From Microvirga sp. KLBC 81 (GTDB lineage: Bacteria > Pseudomonadota > Alphaproteobacteria > Rhizobiales > Beijerinckiaceae): a stretch of DNA of 48,872 nucleotides. Positions 24,973-35,522 of the stretch are shown here, piece after piece. The first letter of the stretch is position 1, and every line of letters begins with the position of its first letter. The DNA lies in assembly GCF_003075415.1 (NCBI RefSeq), contig NZ_QDAH01000043.1, positions 1 through 48,872 on the forward strand, written 5' to 3'. The notes below the pieces were generated by a model. It had not been told where the DNA came from. It saw only the letters and a program-made list of their open reading frames with translations, and ran no database searches. The position numbers and the translations under genes are program-made.

Positions 24973-25721
24973 GCACCCCCGGCTGGCTCGTCGCGAAGCC
25001 CATCGCCCATCGCGGCCTCCATAACAAGGCAAACGGCATCATCGAGAACACCCTCTCGGCTGCGGAAGCCGCCATCGCGCGCGGCTTCTCCATCGAGCTC
25101 GATGTTCAGCTGACCGCCGACAACGAAGCCATCGTGTTCCACGATTTCGAGCTGGATCGCCTCACCGGCGAGACCGGCCTCGTCGTGGAGCGCAACCTCT
25201 CGACCCTCACGGGGATTGGCATCTCCGGAACCATGGGTGGGGACAAGATCCCTGCGTTCAAGGATTATCTTGCCAGGATTGCCGGGCGCACGCCGCTGGT
25301 TATCGAGATCAAGAGCAAGTTCAACGGCGATATGCGTCTGACCAAACGCGTAATCGAGATCCTGAACGATTATAGCGGCCCCTTCGTGGTGAAGTCCTTC
25401 GATCCGGACATCGTGGCCTACTTGCGCCAGCATGCGCCGAACATCACGCGCGGCTTCATCGGCGAGTTGGAATACGGGTCGAAATCCGACGGCTTCCTTA
25501 GCCCTGAGCAAAAGCATCGGATGGCGAACCTGCTGCATTTCGAAGAGACGCAGCCGCAGTTCCTGTCCTGGCGCGTGAAGGACCTGCCTTGCGCCTCGAC
25601 CTACCTGAGCCGACTTCTGGGCCACCTGCCCGTCATGACCTGGACCGTGCGCAATCCGGAAGACCGCGCCCGCGCCGAGAAGCATGCGGACCAGATGGTG
25701 TTCGAGGGCTTCCTGCCATAG
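24969..25721 (+). CDS. Glycerophosphodiester phosphodiesterase family protein
   Basis: This 250-residue GDPD TIM-barrel enzyme has the catalytic and metal-binding signature HRGLH (14-18), IENT, ELDVQLT (metal Glu-Asp) and HDF (second catalytic His), with the late Lys in IEIKSK. It would cleave glycerophosphodiesters to glycerol-3-phosphate and an alcohol. There is no signal peptide, so it is cytoplasmic. It is translationally coupled to the RidA-like gene, a pairing seen in other Hyphomicrobiales. Confidence 0.9.
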   Translation: MSTPGWLVAKPIAHRGLHNKANGIIENTLSAAEAAIARGFSIELDVQLTADNEAIVFHDFELDRLTGETGLVVERNLSTLTGIGISGTMGGDKIPAFKDYLARIAGRTPLVIEIKSKFNGDMRLTKRVIEILNDYSGPFVVKSFDPDIVAYLRQHAPNITRGFIGELEYGSKSDGFLSPEQKHRMANLLHFEETQPQFLSWRVKDLPCASTYLSRLLGHLPVMTWTVRNPEDRARAEKHADQMVFEGFLP

Positions 25722-25766
25722 GCATGATTCAGAAAAGTGGGAATCGGTTTTCTGATCAGATCATGC
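25722..25766. repeat. Intergenic palindromic element (family member 2)
   Basis: GCATGAT (25722-25728) pairs with ATCATGC (25760-25766), and inside it CAGAAAA (25730-25736) pairs with TTTTCTG (25748-25754) around GTGGGAATCGG. It begins directly after the GDPD stop and may serve as a terminator or mRNA end. Confidence 0.75.
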
Positions 25767-25777
25767 CCACTCGGGAT

Positions 25778-25815
25778 TTCGGCTCTGGTCCGTTTTGGAC
25801 GGGACTAGAGCCGAA
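25778..25815. repeat. 14-bp inverted repeat
   Basis: TTCGGCTCTGGTCC (25778-25791) and GGACTAGAGCCGAA (25802-25815) form a 14-bp stem with one non-Watson-Crick pair and a 10-base loop. It is the second of three hairpins in this gap. Confidence 0.8.
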
Positions 25816-25822
25816 CCGTTGC

Positions 25823-25870
25823 AAGGATCCCGCCAAGTGATTAGCTCTACGCTTGAACGGCGGGATCCTT
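25823..25870. repeat. Perfect 12-bp inverted repeat before DUF482 gene
   Basis: AAGGATCCCGCC (25823-25834) and GGCGGGATCCTT (25859-25870) match exactly around a 24-base loop. The right arm ends 7 bases before the GTG start of the DUF482 gene, so the hairpin could cover its ribosome site. Confidence 0.8.
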
Positions 25871-25877
25871 CCACTCA

Positions 25878-27059
25878 GTGACATTCCAAGTCAAAATCGC
25901 CCAAGGCCTGAAAGCGGTCTCTGCCGCCGCCTGGGATGCCTGCGCCCTGAAAACAGGCTCGGGCGATGACGATCCGTTCAACCCCTTCGCGTCCTATTCC
26001 TTCCTGTCCGCGCTGGAGGATTCCGGCTGCGTCGGGCCGAAGACCGGCTGGGCGCCCGTGCATGTGCTGGTCGAGGACGACAGCGGAGCCTTGCTCGGCG
26101 CTGCTCCCTGCTATGTGAAGTCTCACTCTCAAGGCGAGTACGTGTTCGACCATTCCTGGGCGGATGCCTATGAGCGAGCGGGCGGGCGCTATTATCCCAA
26201 GCTCCAGGTCTCCGTACCCTTCACGCCCGTTACCGGCCCTCGCCTTCTCGTGCCGAATGGGCCGCAAGCCGGGAATGTGCGGGCTCATTTGATCGCAGGC
26301 CTGCGGGCGTTACGGGACCAGATCGGAGCCTCCTCGATCCACGCCACCTTCCTCCAACGGGACGATCTCGAGGCGTTCACGGACCACGATTTCCTGCGGC
26401 GTGACGACCAGCAGTTTCACTGGTTCAACGAAGGCTACGGCAGTTTCGAGGATTTCTTGAGCGCCCTTGCCTCCCGCAAGCGAAAGGCCATCAAGCGCGA
26501 GCGGCGGGATGCGCTTGCGAACGACATCTCCATCGAATGGGTGACAGGATCTGAGATCATCGAGGCCCATTGGGATGCGTTCTTTGCCTTCTACATGGAT
26601 ACGGGTTCGCGCAAATGGGGACGGCCTTATCTCAACCGCCGCTTCTTTTCGCTGATCGGCGAGCGAATGGCCGACCGGGTGCTGCTCGTCATGGCCAAGC
26701 GCGGGGGCCGCTATATCGCGGGCGCCATCAACTTCATCGGCGACAAGCGGCTTTATGGGCGCAACTGGGGCTGCATCGAGGATCACCCCTTCCTGCATTT
26801 CGAGGTCTGCTATTACCAAGCCATCGAGTTTGCCATCGCACGCGGTCTCGACCGGGTGGAAGCGGGAGCCCAGGGCGAGCATAAGCTCGCGCGGGGCTAT
26901 CGACCGGTGATCACCTCATCGGCCCATGACATCGCCGACCCGTCGCTGCGCCGGGCGGTGCGGGCCTATCTCGAACAGGAGCGCGCCTACGTCTCCGAGG
27001 CCGCCGAGGAACTGGCGGAAGCCACGCCTTTCAAGCACCGGAACGACGACCGGGATTAA
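25878..27059 (+). CDS. GNAT/FemAB-like acyltransferase, DUF482 family
   Basis: This 393-residue protein of the DUF482 (peptidogalycan biosynthesis-like) group has a GNAT-type fold: NPFASYSFLSALEDSGC at the N-terminus, a basic patch SRKRKAIKRERRDA near 200, FYMDTGSRKWGRPYLNR near 235, and VEAGAQGEHKLARGY near 340. The reaction is not established; acyl or aminoacyl transfer to a small molecule or peptide is the family-based guess. The start is GTG 25878, placed right after a hairpin. The stop overlaps the convergent FMN reductase gene by 4 bases (TTAA shared). Confidence 0.85.
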   Translation: MTFQVKIAQGLKAVSAAAWDACALKTGSGDDDPFNPFASYSFLSALEDSGCVGPKTGWAPVHVLVEDDSGALLGAAPCYVKSHSQGEYVFDHSWADAYERAGGRYYPKLQVSVPFTPVTGPRLLVPNGPQAGNVRAHLIAGLRALRDQIGASSIHATFLQRDDLEAFTDHDFLRRDDQQFHWFNEGYGSFEDFLSALASRKRKAIKRERRDALANDISIEWVTGSEIIEAHWDAFFAFYMDTGSRKWGRPYLNRRFFSLIGERMADRVLLVMAKRGGRYIAGAINFIGDKRLYGRNWGCIEDHPFLHFEVCYYQAIEFAIARGLDRVEAGAQGEHKLARGYRPVITSSAHDIADPSLRRAVRAYLEQERAYVSEAAEELAEATPFKHRNDDRD

Positions 27060-27649
27060 GACGATGCCGTCTTTTGCTGCGCTGTGCGGGCGAAAGCGAC
27101 GAAACCCTTCAGATATGTCCGAAGCTGCTCCTCGATCTTCTGATCTGCGAGCGTGCCGTCCTGATTGAAGACGGTCTGAGCCCGGGAGACCATCAGGCGC
27201 CCTCCGGACCAGAGCTCCGCGCCCAAGGTCCGCAGGACCGGGAGCCAAGCATTCTGGGACAGTATGGTGCCAAAGCCGCCGGGCGAGGCGCCTATCACGG
27301 CAACCGGCCTGCCACCGAAAACGCGCGGGATATCCGAAGCCGGGCGGGTAAGCCAGTCGATGGCGTTCTTGAACACGCCAGGGATCGAGTTGTTGTATTC
27401 CGGCGTCACCAGAAGCAGCCCGTCCGCAGCCGCGATGGCTTCCTTCAGGGCAGCAACCCGCTCCGGAATTCCCTCGGCCGCCTCCACGTCTCCATCGTAA
27501 AGCGGAATGCCGCGAATGGTCTCGATGACGAGTTCAGAATCCTCCGGCATCAACCCCGCTGCGCTCCGCAGCAATGCCGAATTGTATGAGGCTTGGCGCA
27601 GGCTTCCAGAAAGGCCGATCAGCTTCGTCACGTTGACCTCATTTTCCAT
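27056..27649 (-). CDS. NADPH-dependent FMN reductase family protein
   Basis: This 197-residue flavodoxin-like reductase has a phosphate-binding loop GLSGSLRQASYNSALL at residues 12-27 and the family motif PEYNNSIPGVFKNAIDWLTR near 83-102, with GGFG lining the flavin site. It would reduce FMN or quinone/azo compounds using NAD(P)H in the cytoplasm. The start ATG 27649 is clear. It is convergent with the DUF482 gene; no operon partner. Confidence 0.9.
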   Translation of the reverse strand: MENEVNVTKLIGLSGSLRQASYNSALLRSAAGLMPEDSELVIETIRGIPLYDGDVEAAEGIPERVAALKEAIAAADGLLLVTPEYNNSIPGVFKNAIDWLTRPASDIPRVFGGRPVAVIGASPGGFGTILSQNAWLPVLRTLGAELWSGGRLMVSRAQTVFNQDGTLADQKIEEQLRTYLKGFVAFARTAQQKTASS

Positions 27650-27674
27650 CAGAGCTTACCAAAGGTTAGCGCAA

Positions 27675-27708
27675 CCTGCGGGAAAGTGGACTCCGTTTCC
27701 TAAGCAGG
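27675..27708. repeat. Intergenic palindromic element (family member 3)
   Basis: CCTGC (27675-27679) and GCAGG (27704-27708) flank GGGAAA-GTGGACTCCG-TTTCC. The core AAAGTGG-N-CC is shared with the 24285 and 25722 elements. Confidence 0.6.
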
Positions 27709-27730
27709 ATGTGGCGCTTGAAAAGGCAGA

Positions 27731-27760
27731 AGCCGCACCGGCCAGGAAGCCGGTGCGGCT
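27731..27760 (-). terminator. Terminator of the clp operon
   Basis: AGCCGCACCGGC (27731-27742) and its exact complement GCCGGTGCGGCT (27749-27760) form a 12-bp stem with a 6-base loop; on the minus strand it is followed by TCTGCCTTTTC. It lies 34 bases after the last gene of the clpS-clpA operon. Confidence 0.7.
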
Positions 27761-27794
27761 CTTTGGAAAGTCAGGTCCCAGAGATCTGCTCTCG

Positions 27795-28042
27795 TTAGAG
27801 AGCGTCGGTGATGGTCTTGAGACCATCCATCAGGGCCGCCGGAGACGTTCCGAGCGCGGTGAGCCCCACATTCAGCAGCCAATAGCAGCCGAAAATGATG
27901 GCGGGCACGAGGATCCAGCCGAGGATTTCCTCGAACCACACCCGCCGGCGCCGACGCAGCTCGCGCTTTTCGCGCCAAGACAGCTTCGGCGGAGGCTCGA
28001 TGATCCGGGTGGCCTCGATCGGGGCCTCATGCAACTCAGTCG

Positions 28043-28046
<4 letters not shown>
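27795..28046 (-). CDS. Small membrane protein downstream of clpA
   Basis: The 83-residue protein has a polar N-terminus (about 1-22), a strongly basic stretch WREKRELRRRRRVWFEE (24-40), then a single transmembrane helix (about 42-60), which by the positive-inside rule puts the N-terminus in the cytoplasm. Its ATG overlaps the clpA stop (ATGA at 28043-28046), so it is translated with clpA. Unknown function; coupling to a protease unfoldase suggests a membrane tether or just shared regulation. Confidence 0.7.
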
Positions 28047-30505
<2,459 letters not shown>

Positions 30506-30534
30506 CGGCTTGTCCTTTATGAGACGGGTCTCGG

Positions 30535-30927
30535 CTAATTCTTTTCCATCACACATTGCAGAGGGTGCTGGTGCTTACGGGCGAAATCCATCACCTGCGT
30601 CACCTTGGTCTCCGCAACCTCGTAGGTAAAAACTCCACACTCCCCGACACCGTTCTGATGCACGTGAAGCATGATCCGGGTCGCATCCTCACGGTTCTTA
30701 TTGAAGAAACGCTCCAGCACATGCACCACGAACTCCATCGGGGTATAATCGTCGTTCAAAAGAAGAACGCGGTAAAGGTTCGGCCGTTTCGTGCGCGGTT
30801 TGACTTTCGTGACGATGGCGGTGTTCGAGCGGCCATCATCGTCGCCGCCAGGGGGCTGTGACCCGCCGGCAGCGGAGAGTGGAGACCGCTTCGTCCGGAT
30901 CAAACTGTCCTGAGCTAACCGCAGCAT
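30535..30927 (-). CDS. clpS: ATP-dependent Clp protease adaptor ClpS
   Basis: This 130-residue N-end-rule adaptor has a disordered N-terminal 45 residues, then the ClpS fold: [25 protein letters not shown] (ligand-pocket NDDYTPM), [22 protein letters not shown] (including the His of the pocket) and [10 protein letters not shown]. It delivers proteins with N-terminal Leu/Phe/Tyr/Trp to ClpA. It lies 29 bases upstream of the clpA start in one operon. Confidence 0.95.
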   Translation of the reverse strand: MLRLAQDSLIRTKRSPLSAAGGSQPPGGDDDGRSNTAIVTKVKPRTKRPNLYRVLLLNDDYTPMEFVVHVLERFFNKNREDATRIMLHVHQNGVGECGVFTYEVAETKVTQVMDFARKHQHPLQCVMEKN

Positions 30928-31133
30928 GATATTTCGACCGACCCCTTCTTATTGGCCTCTGCCCTGCAGCCTGCCTCTCCGCTCAGACTCCAGCGCTTGA
31001 GTCAAATGTATAGTCGCTCCATTCGGTTCGCCAGATCAACCACATGGGTGCTCACATCAGCATTGAGAAGCGCGACATCTTCGTCACTCTCCCGTGAGGT
31101 CGACCAAGGCCAAGCCTCGCGAACCCTGAAAAA

Positions 31134-31161
31134 GCAAAACGCCCGGCATGGCGACCGGGCG
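31134..31161 (-). terminator. Terminator of phasin gene
   Basis: On the minus strand CGCCCGG-TCGCCATG-CCGGGCG is followed by TTTTGC. It lies 36 bases after the phasin stop. Confidence 0.8.
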
Positions 31162-31197
31162 TTCCATTCAAAACCGATTAGACAATCCGGCCAGGGT

Positions 31198-31533
31198 TCA
31201 GGCCTTCATGGTCTTGGACAGAAGCCCCTCGAAAGGCTTGAACGTGTCGGTGGCGAGCGCCGTATAGAGCGCGCCCATCTTGCTGGACTGAGCGACGAGG
31301 CTCTCGTAAGCGCCCTTGGCATAGGAGGTCTGCACCTCGATTGCCTTCTCGAGGTTCTGAGCGCCGATCAGCTTCTCGATAGTGGCCGAGTTGTGCTCGA
31401 TCGACTTGCGAGCGAACTCGGCCGATTCATGGGCGATGGCCTGGGCATTGGTGGAAAAGGCGCCCACGGCTTTGATAGCAGCTTCCAGATTTTCCTGGCC
31501 AAGCTTTTGCAGGTTTGCAAACGGCTGAAGCAT
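31198..31533 (-). CDS. phaP: Phasin (polyhydroxyalkanoate granule-associated protein)
   Basis: The 111-residue phasin_2-type protein is a helical amphipathic chain with the family pattern NLEAAIKAVGAFSTNAQAIAHESAEFARKSIEHNSATIEKLIGAQNLEKAIEVQ, split over several helices. Phasins coat PHB granules and control their size. ATG 31533 has GAGG about 7 bases upstream; the frame continues upstream through promoter DNA, which is not coding. Its promoter carries two dyad operators (31598-31642). It is followed by a terminator, so it is monocistronic. Confidence 0.9.
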   Translation of the reverse strand: MLQPFANLQKLGQENLEAAIKAVGAFSTNAQAIAHESAEFARKSIEHNSATIEKLIGAQNLEKAIEVQTSYAKGAYESLVAQSSKMGALYTALATDTFKPFEGLLSKTMKA

Positions 31534-31593
31534 TGTGAACCTCGACAATAACGCGTTTAATGGCACCAAGTGCCGGGAATAGTGACGGAACTT

Positions 31594-31621
31594 ATTATGT
31601 GCACCGCACAAAAATTGTCAA
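31594..31621 (-). promoter_or_regulatory. Sigma-70 promoter of phasin gene
   Basis: On the minus strand TTGACA (31616-31621) and CATAAT (31594-31599) are 16 bases apart, near the sigma-70 consensus. The operator 31598-31610 lies between the two boxes, a classic repressor position. Confidence 0.75.
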
Positions 31622-31642
31622 GAGTTATTGTGCGGTGCACAA
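31598..31642. promoter_or_regulatory. Two dyad operators, probable PhaR sites
   Basis: Site 1, TGTGCACCGCACA (31598-31610), overlaps the phasin promoter; site 2, TTGTGCGGTGCACAA (31628-31642), lies just upstream of its -35 box. Each has the form TGTGC-N3-GCACA, with the TGC-N3-GCA core known for PhaR, the PHB-sensing repressor. Together the two copies are inverted and also form a long stem. The assignment to PhaR is inference. Confidence 0.65.
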
Positions 31643-31787
31643 TAAGCCATGCCGTTGAGCCAATCCCTGTTAACGCCCCCGTAACCGCATCCTCTTACTG
31701 TCAAAGGATGTGTTGCGCCGGCAACAATCTCCTTTTGGAGAACCGGTCGCGGAGGCCTGAGACCAAACTCAACAGGGATTTTTCAGC

Positions 31788-33380
31788 ATGACTTCGGTTT
31801 GGGTAGGACGCCGAACTGCTTGGACTTTTATTGGTATTGTCACTTCTGCCGCCATTGCCTTTTCTGCTCCCGCTGAAGCGGCACGCCGCAAGGTGAGTTC
31901 CAGGGGCGGCGGCTACAGCCCTCCCACGGCCTCCATCGTCGTGGATGCCAAGACCGGCAAGATCCTCCAGGGCGAAAGCATCGACGAGCCCCGGATTCCT
32001 GCCTCCATCACGAAAGTGATGAGCCTCTATCTGCTGTTCGAGCAGCTGGAGCGCGGTCGCATGACCCTGAACACGCCGCTTACCGTCTCGGAATACGCCT
32101 CGAGCCAGCCTCCGACCAAGCTCGGCCTGCGCCCCGGCTCGACCATCGAGGTCGAAGACGCCATCAAGGCCATGGTGACGCTCTCCGCCAACGACGTCTC
32201 GGTCGTGGTGGCTGAGAACATCGCCGGCTCCGAGGATGCATTCGCGCGCATGATGACGCGCAAGGCCCGGGAACTCGGCATGAACGCCTCAGAGTTCCAC
32301 AACCCCCACGGCCTGCCGCATTCCCCGCCGAACATCACCACGGCGCGAGACCTCTCGATCCTGGGCCGCGCGATCCAGGACCGTTTCCCGAGATACTTCG
32401 CCTATTTCGACACCCGCTCCTTCCAGTTCGGCAAGCGCACGATTCGCGGCCACAACCGGCTTCTGGGCAAGGTTCCCGGCGTGGACGGCATCAAGACCGG
32501 CTATACCCGCCTCTCCGGCTTCAACCTCCTGACCTCGGTCAACACCGACACCCGCAGCATCGTCGCAGTCGTTCTGGGCGGCCGCTCCGGCGCATCTCGC
32601 GACCAGAAAATGGCAGGCCTGATCGATGCTCACCTGCCGCGTGCCTATGCGGGTGCTCGCATTGCACCGCCGGTCGTCGAGCGCGGCGCCCAGACAATGC
32701 AGGTTGCCGAGGCCCCCGAACCGGCCCCTGCTCCCGTGAAGGTGGCCTCCGCGACGCCGCCGGCCTCCGTCGCCCAGGCCGCAGCTACGACGGCTCCCGC
32801 GCCCATCCCTGCGCCTGAGCGAAAGCCGCTTGACCTGAACACCCTGCGCCCTGTCGTAGCTTCCGCGGCGGGCGCCAGTTCCACCACGACCCCGTCCTCA
32901 AGCTCGTCCATTCGCTGGCAGAAGGGGCAGGAACCGCTGCCGTTGAATGCCCAGGCCTATGCCGCCCTTCAGCCTCAAGCTGCTCCGGCTCAGATCACCG
33001 ATACGCAAAAGGCTGCCCTTCAGGCGAAGATTGAGGCCAAGACGTCCACTCCTGCTCAGGCCGAAGCGACGAAGGTTGCGTCCCTCAAGGCGGAAGCTCC
33101 CAAGGCTCAGGCCCCTGAGGTCAAGAAGACCGTCACTGGCTGGGTAATCCAGCTCGGCGCGACGGACGACGAGGAGAAGGCGAAGGAAATTCTGGACTCC
33201 GCCCGCAGCCGCTTCAGCAAGGTGCTCGGGAAGGCTTCTCCCTTCACCGAGAAGGTGACCTCCAGCGGCGGCACCCTGTATCGTGCCCGCTTCTCAGGCT
33301 TCCAGGAATCCGGCGATGCCGAGAAGGTCTGCAAGCAGCTGAAGAAAGGCGGCATGAACTGCTTCGCCTCTCGCGGCTGA
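31788..33380 (+). CDS. D-alanyl-D-alanine carboxypeptidase (PBP5/6-type) with SPOR domain
   Basis: This 530-residue secreted penicillin-binding protein has a signal peptide (about 1-31) and a serine peptidase S11 domain with S73-x-x-K76, S133-A-N135 and K236-T-G238, all intact. Then comes a long Ala/Pro/Thr-rich linker (about 285-445), and a C-terminal SPOR domain (about 450-530, starting WVIQLGATDDEEKA), which binds denuded glycan at the septum. It trims the terminal D-Ala of peptidoglycan peptides in the periplasm. The dac plus SPOR fusion is typical of Hyphomicrobiales. AGGGA lies upstream of ATG 31788. A hairpin terminator follows. Confidence 0.93.
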   Translation: MTSVWVGRRTAWTFIGIVTSAAIAFSAPAEAARRKVSSRGGGYSPPTASIVVDAKTGKILQGESIDEPRIPASITKVMSLYLLFEQLERGRMTLNTPLTVSEYASSQPPTKLGLRPGSTIEVEDAIKAMVTLSANDVSVVVAENIAGSEDAFARMMTRKARELGMNASEFHNPHGLPHSPPNITTARDLSILGRAIQDRFPRYFAYFDTRSFQFGKRTIRGHNRLLGKVPGVDGIKTGYTRLSGFNLLTSVNTDTRSIVAVVLGGRSGASRDQKMAGLIDAHLPRAYAGARIAPPVVERGAQTMQVAEAPEPAPAPVKVASATPPASVAQAAATTAPAPIPAPERKPLDLNTLRPVVASAAGASSTTTPSSSSSIRWQKGQEPLPLNAQAYAALQPQAAPAQITDTQKAALQAKIEAKTSTPAQAEATKVASLKAEAPKAQAPEVKKTVTGWVIQLGATDDEEKAKEILDSARSRFSKVLGKASPFTEKVTSSGGTLYRARFSGFQESGDAEKVCKQLKKGGMNCFASRG

Positions 33381-33413
33381 CGAAGTTTTAATCTCTCACT
33401 GCTTCAATCAGAA

Positions 33414-33443
33414 GCGACGGTACGGTGTGTTTTGTACCGTCGC
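33414..33443 (+). terminator. Terminator after the carboxypeptidase gene
   Basis: GCGACGGTAC (33414-33423) pairs exactly with GTACCGTCGC (33434-33443) around a 10-base loop. It lies 33 bases after the stop. The following T-run is weak (AGTTTC), so termination is probable rather than certain. Confidence 0.65.
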
Positions 33444-33473
33444 AGTTTCAGAAACCGGATCGCGCGTGGAGTA

Positions 33474-34184
33474 TCAGCGATGTCGGCTCAGCAGGACTTC
33501 TCTCGCCTGATTTACGCGAGCGGCGAGATACGCCGACCCTCCCTGGTCGGGATGGAGTTTCTTAATCAGCGTGCGATGCGCATGTCTGATCTCGTCGACG
33601 CTCGCTCCCGGCTTAAGCCCCAGGATCTGGTAGGCTTCATCTTTCGTCATTACGCCCGACTGCGCATGAGTGCGCGTCCGCGTGTCTCGATCGCCCTGAG
33701 CGTCTTCACGCCAGCCGGAAAACCGGCGATCAAGATAAGCCTCTAGAAGAGGCACGCCCTCTGAATCGAGAGCGCTGCACTCGTCGTAAAGGCGGCGCAG
33801 GCTCTCTGGATTAAGGCTCGACAGGCGACGGCCTGCAAAGGTACCGGCCAGGACACTGCCCTCCACTCCCCCTGTGGCATGGTCGATTTCCATTTCGATC
33901 ATGGCAGACCGGATCCACGAAAAGCGGCCCGACACTTTCTGAAAGCGTCCCCAGGAGCCAGGGAGTGGAAGACCGCCCCAGCCTAAGAGCCAGGCGCCCA
34001 AGCCGCCCACGAAAAGGGCCGTGGCAACCTGCCCCTTGGCGCCCAGCACCACAGCCGCGCCGAGGGCGGCAATCCCGCCGAAAATCTTCACAGCCTTGGC
34101 CACGGCCGCCGTGTCGGAGCGGGCAAAGACCTTCAGCAGCCACCAGACAAGAGCAGCAGCCGCTATTCCATAAAGCAGCATCAT
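33474..34184 (-). CDS. Membrane-anchored J-domain protein
   Basis: The 236-residue protein has transmembrane segments at about 2-18 and 35-65 at the N-terminus, a middle region (about 85-165) of unknown fold, and a C-terminal J domain (about 175-236) with the HPD tripeptide (LHPDQGG) that stimulates DnaK. The layout resembles the TIM14/DjlA-like membrane J proteins of alphaproteobacteria. It recruits DnaK to the inner membrane, but the client is unknown. ATG 34184 is used (the next codon is also ATG). Confidence 0.88.
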   Translation of the reverse strand: MMLLYGIAAAALVWWLLKVFARSDTAAVAKAVKIFGGIAALGAAVVLGAKGQVATALFVGGLGAWLLGWGGLPLPGSWGRFQKVSGRFSWIRSAMIEMEIDHATGGVEGSVLAGTFAGRRLSSLNPESLRRLYDECSALDSEGVPLLEAYLDRRFSGWREDAQGDRDTRTRTHAQSGVMTKDEAYQILGLKPGASVDEIRHAHRTLIKKLHPDQGGSAYLAARVNQAREVLLSRHR

Positions 34185-34256
34185 GTGTTCATCCCCATCC
34201 CAAGATGTGGGCCGGGATAAGGCACTTGTAAATCACCGCCGGTCCATTTCACGCGA

Positions 34257-34286
34257 AAGCCGGCCCCTCTTTCGAGGGACCGGCTT
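34257..34286 (-). terminator. Terminator after unknown gene
   Basis: AAGCCGGCCCCTC (34257-34269) pairs with GAGGGACCGGCTT (34274-34286) across a 4-base loop with one mismatch. It follows the minus-strand gene at 34318 by 31 bases. Confidence 0.7.
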
Positions 34287-34317
34287 CCTAGCGTCCGAAA
34301 AACCTGTGTTGGCCAGC

Positions 34318-34674
34318 TTAATGAAGGAGGCGTGCCGCACCGCGCTGGCTTTCCCGCTCCCAGGCCTGGATGACGACGCCGTTGACGCCGGAATCGTGCA
34401 GGCGGTCGCTCAAATCGATGAAGTGCCGCTCGGTGGCCTCCACGTCGAACTCGATCTGCTCGTCCTCGACCTGTTCGAGTTCGCACGCGGCGTAGCGTTC
34501 GTAAGCGGCCGACATCTCGGCATAGGCGAAAGCAACCGGCAGAGTGCGAAAGATGGTGGAGAAATCGTCGTCCAACTCTCCCGTCGTCAGATCGCGCATC
34601 TGGACGAGATAACCGTCCTCATGCTCACACACTTCATAGCGCCAGTGCCGGCCTTCGGATGCAGACAGGAGCAT
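34318..34674 (-). CDS. Unknown acidic protein
   Basis: This 118-residue acidic protein has two parts: residues 1-60 look like a small beta/alpha fold (RYEVCEHEDGYLVQMRDLTTGELDDDF), and 60-118 form a helical, Glu-rich tail. No signal peptide or membrane segment is seen, and I recognise no family. ATG 34674 is preferred over an ATG at 34707, because the added residues look like the end of an upstream spacer. Confidence 0.6.
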   Translation of the reverse strand: MLLSASEGRHWRYEVCEHEDGYLVQMRDLTTGELDDDFSTIFRTLPVAFAYAEMSAAYERYAACELEQVEDEQIEFDVEATERHFIDLSDRLHDSGVNGVVIQAWERESQRGAARLLH

Positions 34675-34754
34675 TGGAACCTCCACTCTACTGAACTGCA
34701 AGGCCAATGCGAATCCAGGCAGCGGGGTTCCAAGATGTTCCCCAGCAAAAAAGT

Positions 34755-35006
34755 CTAATGTCTCCAGTTCGTTTCAGCCCGTACACGCCCGCCGATGCGC
34801 AGCGTTGTGCCGTGGCCCAGATCGATGGCACCCTTGTCGCTTTTGAGAGCATCAGTCTGGCGGCTTTTTGCGCGAACGACGTCCTTGCATGCCTCCGGCA
34901 CCTGGACCGCTTGGCCCGGCTTCGGATCAGGGATGCGGCACTCTTTCGCAAGGGCCGGCCCCGCCAACACGAACAGGGAAGTTGCGAGAATGGTCAGGCG
35001 CGTCAT
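34755..35006 (-). CDS. Small secreted protein
   Basis: The 83-residue protein has a signal peptide (TRLTILATSLFVLAGPALA, cleavage near residue 20); the mature part is about 60 residues with one Cys pair (KECRIPDPKPGQ and EACKD) and a Lys/Asp-rich middle. It ends IGGRVRAETNWRH. It probably functions in the periplasm. It lies just downstream of the DUF1489 gene on the same strand. ATG 35006 is chosen over ATG 35024 because the signal peptide then starts normally. Confidence 0.6.
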   Translation of the reverse strand: MTRLTILATSLFVLAGPALAKECRIPDPKPGQAVQVPEACKDVVRAKSRQTDALKSDKGAIDLGHGTTLRIGGRVRAETNWRH

Positions 35007-35029
35007 GACCCGCTCCAGGTTCACATAAG

Positions 35030-35467
35030 TTAAAGCAAGCCGAGTTCGGCCAGTTCTCGTCGCATGTCCTCGGGCATCTTGGCAAGATCGCCTGCCTTGC
35101 CGTCGATATCACGCGGGGCATCCTTCGCGACGAGGTAGCGCCAACCCTGGAAAGGCCTGTAGGGACGCGGCTCAACGGCTATCACCTTCGGCTCCAGCAC
35201 AAGCCGGCAACGCCCGATGCCGTCCGCATCCGTGAATGGGCGCACATCCAGAAGCTTTTGGCGTGCAGCCACCTGGCCCTTGATCACCCAATAGAGGGAG
35301 CCACCATCCAAGAGCTCTTCCACACGCTTAGGCACCATACGGGTGGTGTGCGTCTGCTCGTAGTCACGACCGAGCCGCTGATGATGCGCGCGGTTCTCCT
35401 CGATCCATTCCTCGAGATCGGTGATGGACTCGCAGCCTACGCAGAGTTTGATCAGATGAAGGGCCAT
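35030..35467 (-). CDS. DUF1489 family protein
   Basis: This 145-residue protein matches DUF1489, found only in alphaproteobacteria: HLIKLCVGCESITDLEEW at the start, HTTRMVPKRVEELLDGGSLYWVIKG in the middle, then RPFQGWRYL. Function is unknown; it is often encoded close to a biotin-dependent carboxylase as here. It starts 55 bases after the carboxylase stop on the same strand. Confidence 0.88.
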   Translation of the reverse strand: MALHLIKLCVGCESITDLEEWIEENRAHHQRLGRDYEQTHTTRMVPKRVEELLDGGSLYWVIKGQVAARQKLLDVRPFTDADGIGRCRLVLEPKVIAVEPRPYRPFQGWRYLVAKDAPRDIDGKAGDLAKMPEDMRRELAELGLL

Positions 35468-35522
35468 GTCAGCGTTGAACCATGCGCGCGGCGGATCGCA
35501 AATCCGGCGATGCGCCGTACTT

